Origin: Serpens gallinarum
GTDB taxonomy: Bacteria > Pseudomonadota > Gammaproteobacteria > Pseudomonadales > Pseudomonadaceae
DNA: 64,000 nucleotides
Assembly: GCF_014836765.1 (NCBI RefSeq)
Contig: NZ_JACSQG010000001.1
Coordinates: 124,001-188,000, forward strand
Direction: 5' to 3'
This document shows, in pieces, positions 9,323 to 17,624 of this stretch. The position numbers were made by a program, and so were the translations under genes. Position 1 is the stretch's first letter. Each line of letters starts with the position of its first letter. The notes under the pieces were generated by a model. The model was not told the origin of the DNA. It saw only the letters and a list, made by a program, of their open reading frames with translations, and did no database searches.

Positions 9323-9676
9323 ATGTCCTGTAACAGCCAGAAGATTCGCGCCTTGCGTGGGCAGATCCCCGCCTTCGCCTGCGTGCCGGGTTGTCACGAC
9401 TGTTGCGGTCCGGTGACCGCGTCGTCGGAGGAAATGGCCCGCCTGCCGGTCAAAAGCGACGCCGAGCATGAGGCGGCGCTGGCCGAACTGAACTGCGTGC
9501 ATCTGGGGGCCAACGGTTGCGAGGTGTATAACGAGCGTCCGCTGATCTGCCGGCTGTTCGGCACCACGCCGCGCATGCCGTGCCCCAATGGCCGTCGCCC
9601 CGATGAATGGGTCGAGCCGCACATCGAGGCCGGGGTGCATCGTCTGATTGCAACCACCCGGCAGGTGTTGGTGTAG
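9323..9676 (+). CDS. YkgJ-family cysteine-cluster protein
   Basis: This 117-residue protein has the cysteine pattern CVPGCHDCCGP near the N-terminus, then LNCVHLGANGCEVYNERPLICRLFG and PCPNGRRP. That is the layout of the YkgJ/UPF0153 family, thought to bind zinc or iron ions. No enzymatic role is established. The ATG at 9323 is chosen because the family sequence begins there and a GGAG lies about ten bases upstream. It stands alone between puuB, which faces away from it, and a repeat-rich intergenic region. Confidence 0.8.
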   Translation: MSCNSQKIRALRGQIPAFACVPGCHDCCGPVTASSEEMARLPVKSDAEHEAALAELNCVHLGANGCEVYNERPLICRLFGTTPRMPCPNGRRPDEWVEPHIEAGVHRLIATTRQVLV

Positions 9677-9726
9677 CTCACCGTAACCTGTGCGCAGTAA
9701 GTGATGGCCCGCCCCGCCGTGTGCGG

Positions 9727-9879
9727 TTGTCCACCGAGCGAGGCACTGGTGGATGTACAAAGCGACATCCACCCTACGAGTGGCGATGCTGCTTACGGGT
9801 TCAGCATGTAGGGTGGACAACGTTTTTCTTGTCCACCGAGCGGTGCCCAGGGTGGATGTACAAGCGACATCCATCCTAC
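9727..9879. repeat. Cluster of GTAGGGTGGA-type palindromic repeats
   Basis: At least three full palindromic units lie in tandem: GGTGGATGT...ACATCCACC at 9748-9773, GTAGGGTGGACAAC...GTCCACC at 9808-9836, and GGTGGATGT...ACATCCATCC at 9851-9875. A half unit lies at 9727-9735. Most units end in CCTAC or start with GTAGG. No coding frame is plausible across the region. This is the densest cluster of the family in the window, between the YkgJ gene and the 3' end of dadR. Confidence 0.8.
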
Positions 9880-9930
9880 AGCTTGCCCGTGTGCGGCGAG
9901 CGACGCCTATGGCAGCGCCGCGCATTATGT

Positions 9931-10419
9931 TTAGCCCGGCACCGGCAGTTTCAAGGTCTCCTTGACCTCTTCCATGACGATATAGCTCTTCGACTCGCGC
10001 ACATGGGGCAGCTTGAGGAGGATGTCGCCGAGCAGCTTGCGGTAGGAGGCCATCTCCGAGATGCGGGCCTTGATCAGGTAGTCGAAGTCGCCGGAGACCA
10101 GGTGGCATTCCAGCACTTGCGGCAGTTTGAGCACGGCGCGGCGGAATTCTTCGAAGATATCCCCTGACTTGTACGCAAGATTGATCTCGACGAAGACCAG
10201 CAGGTCGGCTTTCAGGTGATGGGGATTGAGCTGCGCGCTATAGCCCATGATCACCCCTTCGCGCTCCAAGCGCCGCACCCGCTCCGTGCAGGGCGTGGTG
10301 GACAGGCCGATTCGCTCACCCAGCTCGGTAAAGGAGATACGCCCTTCGTCCTGCAGGATGCGCAGGATGCTGCGGTCGATCTTATCCAGATCATGACGGG
10401 CCCGACGCGGGGTTTTCAT
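9931..10419 (-). CDS. dadR: Lrp/AsnC-family regulator DadR
   Basis: The protein is 162 residues. An N-terminal helix-turn-helix (IDRSILRILQDEGRISFTELGERIGLS, then TERVRRLEREGVI) is followed by an AsnC/RAM ligand-binding domain with GDFDYLIK. It is divergent from dadA with a 151-bp gap, the same arrangement as the Pseudomonas alanine-responsive activator DadR, which induces dadA. It is also closely similar to Lrp. Two palindromes in the shared promoter region are candidate binding sites. Confidence 0.85.
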   Translation of the reverse strand: MKTPRRARHDLDKIDRSILRILQDEGRISFTELGERIGLSTTPCTERVRRLEREGVIMGYSAQLNPHHLKADLLVFVEINLAYKSGDIFEEFRRAVLKLPQVLECHLVSGDFDYLIKARISEMASYRKLLGDILLKLPHVRESKSYIVMEEVKETLKLPVPG

Positions 10420-10446
10420 GAATATTTACCTCTATTAAAGGCATTA

Positions 10447-10496
10447 TTGCCGTGACTTAACGGCAAATATAGCCAGTTATATAGTGAATATCACTA
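10447..10496. promoter_or_regulatory. Two palindromes in the dadR-dadA intergenic region, candidate DadR operators
   Basis: TTGCCGT-N6-ACGGCAA (10447-10466) and TAGTGA-ATA-TCACTA (10482-10496) are both perfect inverted repeats. Their centres lie about 32-33 bp apart, near three helical turns. A candidate -10 element TATACT follows at 10509-10514 in the dadA direction. Lrp-type proteins bind as dimers of dimers at phased sites, so these fit operators for the adjacent regulator. The binding itself is inference. Confidence 0.5.
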
Positions 10497-10570
10497 CTGA
10501 CGCTTTCTTATACTCGGGCTCTTGTGCGGCGCCGTCTGTGCCCGCCATCCAGAATCGAGGAGGTTGTGTC

Positions 10571-11866
10571 ATGCGTGTACTGGTACTTGGCAGCGGTGTG
10601 ATTGGCACGACCAGCGCCTATTACCTGGCCCGTGCGGGCTTTGAAGTAACGGTGGTGGATCGCCAGCCCGCGCCGGCTCAGGAAACCAGCTTTGCCAATG
10701 CCGGGCAGATATCTCCGGGTTATGCCTCGCCATGGGCGGCCCCGGGCATTCCGCTCAAGGCCATCAAGTGGATGCTGCAAAAGCATGCGCCGCTGGCTAT
10801 TCGTCCCACCGCTGACATCAACCAGTACCTGTGGATGCTGCAGATGCTGCGCAACTGCACGGCCAGCCGTTATGCGGTGAACAAAGAGCGCATGGTGCGC
10901 CTGTCGGAATACAGCCGCGATTGCCTCGACGAGCTGCGCGCAGAAACCGGCATTGCCTATGAAGAGCGTCAGCTGGGCACCACTCAGTTGTTCCGCACCC
11001 AGGCCCAAGTGGATGCCGCCGCCAAGGATATCGCCGTTCTCGAACAATCCGGCGTGCCTTACGAAGTACTGGATCGTGCCGGTATCGCCCGCGTTGAGCC
11101 GGCCCTGGCCGCCGTGACCGACAAGCTGGCCGGTGCCCTGCGGCTGCCCAATGACCAGACTGGCGACTGCCAGCTGTTTACTACGCGTTTGGCGGAAATG
11201 GCCAAAGAGCTGGGTGTCGAATTCCGTTTCGGACAGAACATCGAGCGCCTTGAAGGCGACGGTAATCGCCTTGCCGGTGTCTGGATCGACGGCACGCTGG
11301 AAACCGCCGACCATTACGTGCTGGCTCTGGGCAGCTACAGTCCGCAACTGCTCAAGCCGCTGGGCATCAAGGCGCCGGTGTATCCGCTCAAGGGCTATTC
11401 CCTCAGCGTGCCGATCACCAATGCCGAGATGGCGCCCACCTCGACCATCCTTGACGAGACCTACAAGGTGGCCATTACCCGTTTCGACCAGCGCATTCGG
11501 GTGGGCGGCATGGCCGAAGTTTCAGGTTTCGATCTGAGCCTCAATCCGAGTCGCCGGGCCACGCTGGAAATGATTACCGCCGACCTGTATCCGCAGGGTG
11601 GCGATCTGGCCAAGGCCGAATTCTGGACGGGCTTGCGCCCGGCCACGCCGGACGGTACGCCCATCGTGGGTGCGACCCGTTACAGCAACCTGTTCCTGAA
11701 TACCGGTCACGGCACGCTGGGCTGGACCATGGCCTGTGGCTCGGGCCGCCTGCTGGCCGACCTGTTGGCCGCCAAGCGCCCGCAGATCAGCACCGAAGGT
11801 CTGGATATTTCTCGCTACGGCGACACCCAGGAGGCCCTTGATGGCAATACAGCGTCTGCACACTGA
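10571..11866 (+). CDS. dadA: D-amino acid dehydrogenase, small subunit DadA
   Basis: This 431-residue flavoprotein oxidises D-amino acids, chiefly D-alanine, to the keto acid and ammonia and passes electrons to the respiratory chain at the inner membrane. The first residues form the FAD-binding motif [23 protein letters not shown]. The [21 protein letters not shown] and [17 protein letters not shown] stretches are characteristic of DadA. The ATG at 10571 has a strong GAGGAGG site. An upstream in-frame extension lies in the promoter and is rejected. Its 3' end overlaps the ridA-type gene by 26 bases, which indicates co-transcription and probable translational coupling. Confidence 0.95.
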   Translation: MRVLVLGSGVIGTTSAYYLARAGFEVTVVDRQPAPAQETSFANAGQISPGYASPWAAPGIPLKAIKWMLQKHAPLAIRPTADINQYLWMLQMLRNCTASRYAVNKERMVRLSEYSRDCLDELRAETGIAYEERQLGTTQLFRTQAQVDAAAKDIAVLEQSGVPYEVLDRAGIARVEPALAAVTDKLAGALRLPNDQTGDCQLFTTRLAEMAKELGVEFRFGQNIERLEGDGNRLAGVWIDGTLETADHYVLALGSYSPQLLKPLGIKAPVYPLKGYSLSVPITNAEMAPTSTILDETYKVAITRFDQRIRVGGMAEVSGFDLSLNPSRRATLEMITADLYPQGGDLAKAEFWTGLRPATPDGTPIVGATRYSNLFLNTGHGTLGWTMACGSGRLLADLLAAKRPQISTEGLDISRYGDTQEALDGNTASAH

Positions 11867-12197
11867 CAAACGGATGAGTCAGGTCGTTATCCATCGCGAC
11901 ACCGTCTATCTTGCGGGTCAGGTAGCCAATGACCTGAGCGCCGATATCGAGCAACAGACCCGCGAAACCCTGGCGATGGTCGAGCAGCTGTTGCTTGAAG
12001 CGGGAACCGACAAGCATCATGTGCTATCGGTGACCCTTTACCTGAAGGACATTGATGCCCACTTCGCGGCCATGAACGCGGTGTGGGATCAATGGCTGCC
12101 TGACGGCGTCGCGCCTGCGCGCGCCACTGTTCAGGCCGCCCTGTGCGAGCCGGAGATTCTTATAGAAGCCACGGTAGTCGCCGCCCTGCCAGGCTGA
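11841..12197 (+). CDS. RidA-family enamine/imine deaminase
   Basis: This 118-residue member of the YjgF/YER057c/RidA family hydrolyses reactive imine or enamine intermediates, such as those released by amino acid oxidation, and so suits a partner of DadA. Visible family features are YLAGQVA near residue 32, the VEQLLLEAG helix, and [23 protein letters not shown], which contains the Arg that binds the carboxylate. The ATG at 11841 lies inside the last codons of dadA and follows AGGAG. The same gene lies after dadA in other pseudomonads, where dadX follows; dadX is missing here. Confidence 0.88.
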   Translation: MAIQRLHTDKRMSQVVIHRDTVYLAGQVANDLSADIEQQTRETLAMVEQLLLEAGTDKHHVLSVTLYLKDIDAHFAAMNAVWDQWLPDGVAPARATVQAALCEPEILIEATVVAALPG

Positions 12198-12251
12198 CTC
12201 GAGACGTTCTCATGCGGTCACCAATAAATCTAAAAAAGAGATGATGTAGTA

Positions 12252-13343
12252 ATGAATAAGCAGTCGATTCAAATAGCGCTTGCGTACATGTCAGTGGTGA
12301 TTGGCGGAGGCTTTGCCTCCGGCCAGGAGGTGCTGCAGTTTTTCACTCACTTCGGCGTGATAGGTGTTGCTGGCACCGTGATCAGCGCTCTGCTGTTCGC
12401 TTTCATCGGCATGCAGATCGCCCGCATGAGTTCGAAAATGCAGGCCGATTCCCACAAACAGGTGCTGAGCAGGCTATTTGGCGCGAAAGCCGGCCTGGGC
12501 GTCGACCTGGTGTTGTCGTTCTTCCTGTTCGGCGTCGGTGTGGTGATGTTGGCGGGCAGCGGCTCTACCTTGAGCCAACAGTTTGGTCTGCCACCCTTGG
12601 CGGGCGCGATCTTGCTGACAGTGTTGGCCGTTCTGACTCTGTGCCTGAACGTGAAGCGCATCATTCACCTCATTAGCGTGGTGATGCCGTTCCTGCTGAC
12701 CATGGTGCTGCTGATCACTGCTTACTCGATTTTCAACTACAACGCACCGCTGGAAACACTGGAAGCCGTGGCGACCAGCAACACCGATAAGGCGTCGTCC
12801 AACTGGTTCCTCAGCGCGCTGCTCTATGCCTCGTTCAACATCGCCGTGGGCTTCCCCATGCTGGCGGTGATCGGCGGCCTGACCAAGCAGCCCAAGGCTG
12901 CAGCCATTGGCGGCGTCGTGGGCGGTCTGGGCCTGGGAGCATTGATCCTGACCCTGAACGTCGGTCTGTTCGCCAACATCAACCAGCTGCAGGGTGTCGA
13001 ACTGCCGACCCTGGCACTGGCCGGGCGCATCGCGCCGTGGCTCAGCGTGCTGATGTCGCTGTCGCTGATCTGCATGATCTACAGCACCGCGGTGGGCATG
13101 TTCTTCGCCTTCAGCGCGCGCTTCGCGCGGCCGGAAACCACCCGCTTCAAGCTGGTCAGCCTGGTCTCCATCCTGATCGGCCTGGGCCTGAGCCAGGTGG
13201 GCTTCACCAAGCTGGTGGGCACGGTTTATCCGCTGCTGGGCTACGTGGGCCTTGCGCTGATCCTGGCCATCGCCTTCAGCTGGATTCGCGGTCGCTCTGC
13301 TGATGCGGCGGCCCAGAAGGCTGAGCTGGAAGCTTCGCTCTAA
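12252..13343 (+). CDS. YkvI-type membrane transporter in the dad operon
   Basis: This 363-residue protein has about ten hydrophobic segments. It begins IALAYMSVVIGGGFASGQEVLQFF, a pattern of the YkvI family within the LeuT/APC fold, where the GGGFASGQE stretch resembles an unwound substrate-binding helix. Its substrate is unproven. Its place 54 bp after the ridA-type gene, and the terminator after it, suggest an amino acid substrate such as alanine, which is inference. In P. aeruginosa this slot holds alanine racemase dadX. The start follows AAAGAGATGATG. Confidence 0.75.
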   Translation: MNKQSIQIALAYMSVVIGGGFASGQEVLQFFTHFGVIGVAGTVISALLFAFIGMQIARMSSKMQADSHKQVLSRLFGAKAGLGVDLVLSFFLFGVGVVMLAGSGSTLSQQFGLPPLAGAILLTVLAVLTLCLNVKRIIHLISVVMPFLLTMVLLITAYSIFNYNAPLETLEAVATSNTDKASSNWFLSALLYASFNIAVGFPMLAVIGGLTKQPKAAAIGGVVGGLGLGALILTLNVGLFANINQLQGVELPTLALAGRIAPWLSVLMSLSLICMIYSTAVGMFFAFSARFARPETTRFKLVSLVSILIGLGLSQVGFTKLVGTVYPLLGYVGLALILAIAFSWIRGRSADAAAQKAELEASL

Positions 13344-13360
13344 CCGGCACGCATCATCCG

Positions 13361-13393
13361 AACGCCCCGGCACGCGAGTGTCGGGGCGTTTTT
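13361..13393 (+). terminator. Rho-independent terminator of the dad operon
   Basis: AACGCCCCG and CGGGGCGTT form a stem around a loop of about 15 bases and are followed by TTTTTG. It lies 18 bp after the YkvI-type gene. Confidence 0.85.
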
Positions 13394-13510
13394 GTTTCAC
13401 CGCCTGGCACTGTGTGCGCCAATCGCGGGATGACGCGTTGTAAATTCTGAACACTGTTGCGATGATTGTCCGATTCTTTCCATCCAGCCTTTTTCTTGAG
13501 GAATTCGCCA

Positions 13511-14059
13511 TTGGACGTCGGTGTTCGACTGCAATCCATTCGCAAACAGAAAGGCCTGTCCCAGCGTGAACTCGCCAAACGCGCGGGCGTTACCAACAGC
13601 ACCATCTCGATGATCGAAAAAAACAGCGTCAGCCCCTCGATCAGCTCGCTTAAAAAAGTACTGTCCGGCATTCCCATGTCGCTGGTGGACTTTTTCTCGC
13701 TGAATGCCGAGCACGGCAATGACACCCAGGTGGTGTACAAGGCCGATGAGCTGATGGACATCTGCAGTGGTGCGGTGACCATGAAACTGGTGGGCAAGGC
13801 GTACCCGAACCGTGCCATGTCGGTACTGGATGAAACCTACCCGCCGGGCAGCGATACGGGGGAGGAAATGCTCAACCACGATGGCGAAGAGGCCGGCGTC
13901 GTGGTGGAGGGACGACTGGAGCTGACCGTGGGCGGTGAGTTGTTCATCCTGGAAAGTGGCGACAGTTATTATTTCGAAAGCAATAAACCGCACCGTTTCC
14001 GCAATCCGTTCGATCGGCCCGCGCGGTTGATAAGTACGACAACACCTGCCAACTTTTGA
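13511..14059 (+). CDS. pauR: Polyamine-responsive repressor PauR/PuuR
   Basis: This 182-residue protein has an N-terminal XRE helix-turn-helix (RLQSIRKQKGLSQRELAKR, then TNSTISMIEKN) and a C-terminal cupin domain (GEEAGVVVEGRLELTVGGE, GDSYYFESNKPHRFRNP). It matches PauR of P. aeruginosa and PuuR of E. coli, which repress gamma-glutamyl polyamine genes until polyamines bind. The start is probably the TTG at 13511: GAGG lies nine bases upstream, and the family sequence begins DVG at that point. A longer TTG-initiated frame from 13466 is less likely. kauB and puuB in this window are probable targets. Confidence 0.88.
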   Translation: MDVGVRLQSIRKQKGLSQRELAKRAGVTNSTISMIEKNSVSPSISSLKKVLSGIPMSLVDFFSLNAEHGNDTQVVYKADELMDICSGAVTMKLVGKAYPNRAMSVLDETYPPGSDTGEEMLNHDGEEAGVVVEGRLELTVGGELFILESGDSYYFESNKPHRFRNPFDRPARLISTTTPANF

Positions 14060-14315
14060 TCCTGCGACCCATTGCCGCATGCCATGGCAGGCATTGGCAA
14101 ACCCAGGTCGACCTGGCGGAGGCCGGCAGATGCCAGAAACGCGCCGCACACCTGTACTGGCGCAATGTTGCAATAACCCCTAAAGCCCGCCACGAACGCT
14201 GCCTGGCCTGTGCGGCATGCTGCTCACGTGTTTCGGCAAACCGGGCTTCCCGTTATACTGTCGCCCGCTCGCGAACCGTGGCCGCGGGCGTTTCTAGCCA
14301 CGATGAGGGTGTAAG

Positions 14316-14741
14316 GTGAACTGGACTAAGAAGATGCTGGTGGCCAACGCCGCCGTATTGGCCCTGTGGGCGGTGAGCGCTCAGGCTACGACCAACGATG
14401 CCATTGCCGAGCGCTTGAAGCCGGTAGGTGAAGTCTGCGTAGCGGGCCAGGAGTGCAAGGGCGTGGGTGCAGTCGCCGCTGCAGCTGCTGGTGGTGCCGC
14501 GCGTAGCGGTAGCGACATCGTCGCCAAGCACTGCAACGCTTGCCATAGCGTCGGCCTGCTGGGTGCGCCGAAAAATCACGATACCGCTGCCTGGCAAGCC
14601 CGCGCGGACGCACAAGGTGGTCTGGACGCTCTGCTGGCGTCGGCAATCAAGGGCATCAATGCCATGCCGCCGAAGGGCACTTGTGCAGACTGCTCTGACG
14701 ATGAAATGCTGGCCGCTATCAAGGAAATGTCCGGTCTGTAA
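14316..14741 (+). CDS. cycB: Cytochrome c5
   Basis: This 141-residue periplasmic monohaem cytochrome has an N-terminal signal peptide (residues 1-24, cleaved after AQA) and a haem-binding CNACH with a distal Met expected in INAMPPKG. A second cysteine pair, CADC, near the C-terminus is typical of the c5 family. It shuttles electrons to terminal oxidases or reductases. A TATACT box at about 14254 is a candidate -10. A strong terminator follows. The same gene lies next to pauR in P. aeruginosa as I recall. Confidence 0.88.
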   Translation: MNWTKKMLVANAAVLALWAVSAQATTNDAIAERLKPVGEVCVAGQECKGVGAVAAAAAGGAARSGSDIVAKHCNACHSVGLLGAPKNHDTAAWQARADAQGGLDALLASAIKGINAMPPKGTCADCSDDEMLAAIKEMSGL

Positions 14742-14760
14742 GATCGCACAGCCTGCTGCA

Positions 14761-14786
14761 ACAAAGCCGCCCTCGGGCGGCTTTGT
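14761..14786 (+). terminator. Terminator after cytochrome c5
   Basis: The perfect stem CAAAGCCGCCC / GGGCGGCTTTG lies 20 bp after the cycB stop. The T-run is short, so termination may be partial. Confidence 0.75.
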
Positions 14787-14987
14787 CATGTCTGGACACT
14801 TTGGGACAAGCGGGGCGGTTGCCGCGTCGAAAATACTGAGCGGCGCGCCTGCTGATTCGCCGCTTTGCTCATGCCATCCCAGGGGCGCGTGTCTGGCGTT
14901 AACGGGGGCGTGCGACGCACTGGATACGTGCCTGGCGCAGGGCTATTCCGCCTGCTGCGAGCGCTCCGCCTACGCGCTTGAGACCGC

Positions 14988-15653
<666 letters not shown>

Positions 15654-15786
15654 TTACTGAAAACGACCTTGTTATTCGTTAAAGGTATAAGTAAATCAGT
15701 ATTGATTCTTTTTGGGTTGCAAGGCGGTCAAGGCATAGTGGCTCCACTTCGCCCTCGCAGGGCTTTCAGACCAGGAGCTGACCGAC

Positions 15787-16425
15787 ATGAGCCTCAAGCT
15801 TGGCGACATCGCCCCCGACTTCGAACAGAAATCCAGCGCAGGTCGCATTCGTTTCCACGAGTGGCTGGGTGACAGCTGGGGAATTCTGTTCTCCCATCCC
15901 GCTGACTTCACTCCAGTCTGCACCACGGAGCTGGGCTTTACCGCCAAGCTCAAGGATGAATTTGCCCAGCGCAACGTCAAAGCCATTGCCCTGTCCGTAG
16001 ACCCGGTGGACTCTCACCTGAAGTGGATCGACGATATCAACGAAACCCAGGATACCCAGGTGAATTTCCCGATTCTGGCCGATGCCGACCGCAAGGTGTC
16101 CGATCTCTACGATTTGATCCATCCCAATGCCAGCGACACACTGACCGTGCGCTCGCTGTTTGTTATCGATCCGAACAAGAAGGTCCGCCTGACTATTACC
16201 TATCCCGCGAGCACCGGGCGTAACTTTCACGAGATCCTCCGCGTGGTCGACTCGCTGCAACTGACCGACAGCCACAAGGTGGCCACACCGGCCAACTGGC
16301 AGGACGGCGACGAGGTGGTGATCGTGCCGTCGCTCAAAGATGAAGAGGAGATCAAGCAGCGCTTCCCCAAGGGGTATCGTGCGGTGAAACCCTACCTGCG
16401 CCTGACCCCTCAGCCGAACCGCTGA
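15787..16425 (+). CDS. lsfA: 1-Cys peroxiredoxin LsfA
   Basis: This 212-residue peroxiredoxin of the Prx6 group reduces hydroperoxides. The peroxidatic Cys lies in ADFTPVCTTELG (about residue 45), and the long C-terminal dimerisation region after residue 170 is complete. In Pseudomonas LsfA is made during sulfate starvation and lies just before ssuE, as here (12-bp gap). CysB-dependent control is expected from relatives but no operator was identified. Confidence 0.92.
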   Translation: MSLKLGDIAPDFEQKSSAGRIRFHEWLGDSWGILFSHPADFTPVCTTELGFTAKLKDEFAQRNVKAIALSVDPVDSHLKWIDDINETQDTQVNFPILADADRKVSDLYDLIHPNASDTLTVRSLFVIDPNKKVRLTITYPASTGRNFHEILRVVDSLQLTDSHKVATPANWQDGDEVVIVPSLKDEEEIKQRFPKGYRAVKPYLRLTPQPNR

Positions 16426-16437
16426 GGACCAAGCGCC

Positions 16438-16974
16438 ATGTTGGTCGTGTCCATCGCCGGCAGTCCCGGCACGCGCTCGCGCTCCGGTGAGCTGCTGAAC
16501 TATGCCTCGCAGTTGCTGCAACGCAGGGGTGTCGAAGTCGTCTCCTACCGGGTGCGCGACTTCGCCGCCGAGGACTTGCTGTATGCGCGCTTCGACAGTC
16601 CACAGGTCCGCCAATTGCTCGAGCATGTGCAGCAGGCTGACGGGTTGATCATTGCCACGCCGGTCTACAAGGCGTCATTTTCCGGCGCGTTGAAGGCGCT
16701 GCTCGATCTGTTGCCGGAGCGCGGCCTGGCTGACAAGGTGGTGTTGCCCATCGCCTCTGGCGGCAGTGCGGCGCACATGCTGGCGGTAGACTATGCACTG
16801 AAGCCGGTACTGGCCGCGCTCAAGGCTGAGGAAGTGCTACAGGGGGTGTATGCGGTGGATGCGCAGATTCAGTACGCCGAAGCCGATTGCCCCGCTGCGC
16901 TGGAGGCACACCTGCGCGAACGGCTAGACGAAGCCTTGGAGGATCTGCTCTTGGCCTTGGCGCGTCGCCCGTAA
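16438..16974 (+). CDS. ssuE: NADPH-dependent FMN reductase SsuE
   Basis: This 178-residue flavodoxin-like reductase supplies FMNH2 to the alkanesulfonate monooxygenase SsuD. It begins [18 protein letters not shown], the phosphate-binding loop of the family, and has [21 protein letters not shown] in the middle. It appears intact. However, ssuD and ssuC are absent and ssuA, ssuB and ssuF downstream are broken, so it lacks its usual partner here. It could serve another monooxygenase elsewhere, or be on its way to loss. Confidence 0.88.
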   Translation: MLVVSIAGSPGTRSRSGELLNYASQLLQRRGVEVVSYRVRDFAAEDLLYARFDSPQVRQLLEHVQQADGLIIATPVYKASFSGALKALLDLLPERGLADKVVLPIASGGSAAHMLAVDYALKPVLAALKAEEVLQGVYAVDAQIQYAEADCPAALEAHLRERLDEALEDLLLALARRP

Positions 16975-17129
16975 CCGCCGGATCCGGTCATTTTGCATGA
17001 CCGTTTGCGGACGTCTCGCCGGAGTAATTGACCGCAACACCGTTGTAATCACGTTACGAACCCCACCTTACTCGCCCGCGAACGGGCCAGCAGGAAGCCA
17101 ACAATCCGTTTTGCCAAGGAGCGACTTTG

Positions 17130-17362
17130 ATGAGTCAACGTACTTTGCGCCTCGGAGTTGCCGGCCTGCTGGCTGCGGCAATTTCCCTCGGCGCCATCAC
17201 ACACCCAGGCCCAGGCTGAAACTTTGCGTATCGGCACGCTGGTGATTCTCAAGCTAAAGGCACGCTGAAAAAGCGCCTGGCCGAACAGCGCATGGAGGTG
17301 ATGTGGACCGAGTTCCCCAGGCCCGCAGCTTTTCGAAGAGCTGAATGTCGGCGATGCGGATC
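17130..17362 (+). pseudogene. ssuA: ssuA remnant (aliphatic sulfonate-binding protein)
   Basis: The ATG at 17130 with AAGGAG upstream opens a normal signal peptide (MSQRTLRLGVAGLLAAAISLG). The frame breaks near 17200, where the other frame continues as AQAETLRIG. Further fragments in shifted frames read TLVILK, AKGTLKKRLAEQRMEVMWTEFP and GPQLFEELNVGDAD, which follow the order of the SsuA N-terminal lobe. At least three frame disruptions and a short deletion after RIG are visible. Only about 75 of roughly 320 codons remain. Confidence 0.85.
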
Positions 17363-17430
17363 CCACGACGTGAGGCGGTCGCCATCGCCGAGCGCGTGAT
17401 CCTGATCGAAGGCGGCCAAGTCGGCGACGT
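17363..17430 (+). pseudogene. ssuB: ssuB remnant (sulfonate ABC transporter ATPase, C-terminal piece)
   Basis: A short stretch reads HDV then EAVAIAERVILIEGGQVG, the switch-histidine region and following strand of an ABC ATPase such as SsuB. It joins directly to the ssuA remnant, so ssuD, ssuC and most of ssuB appear deleted. The exact ends of the fragment are approximate. Confidence 0.65.
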
Positions 17431-17557
17431 GCAAACGCCGCCGGTACCGTCACCTCAATGATCACCACCCGCTCGGTGCGCGAGCTGGACCTCCAAGGTG
17501 GGCAGCGAGGTGATCGCCTTCGTGAAATCCACCGAGGTGTCAATCGCCACGTTGTAA
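17431..17557 (+). pseudogene. ssuF: ssuF remnant (molybdopterin-binding TOBE-domain protein)
   Basis: Fragments in two frames read GTVTSMITTRSVRELDL and VGSEVIAFVKSTEVSIATL followed by a stop, the C-terminal half of a SsuF-type Mop/TOBE domain. A one-base insertion near 17494 separates the frames. Its position last in the remnant matches the ssuEADCBF order of Pseudomonas. Confidence 0.7.
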
Positions 17558-17582
17558 AAGGCGAGGCTCGGGTTTGATGCTG

Positions 17583-17613
17583 ACGCGGGGTAAGCGTCAC
17601 GTTTACCCCGCGT
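17583..17613. terminator. Candidate terminator between the ssu remnant and the GGDEF/EAL gene
   Basis: ACGCGGGGTAA and TTTACCCCGCGT form an 11-bp stem around a short loop. It could serve the old ssu operon and the convergent GGDEF/EAL gene. There is no long T-run. Confidence 0.45.
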
Positions 17614-17624
17614 GATGCATGGGT

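Noticed and set aside
15700-15740. Possible sigma-54 promoter before lsfA (GGGTTGCAAGG)
   Set aside because: A TTGCA is present but no GG lies at the required 12-base distance, so the spacing fails.
17130-17215. A short intact gene starting at the ssuA ATG
   Set aside because: The frame stops after about 29 codons and the sequence continues as SsuA in another frame, so it is a remnant.
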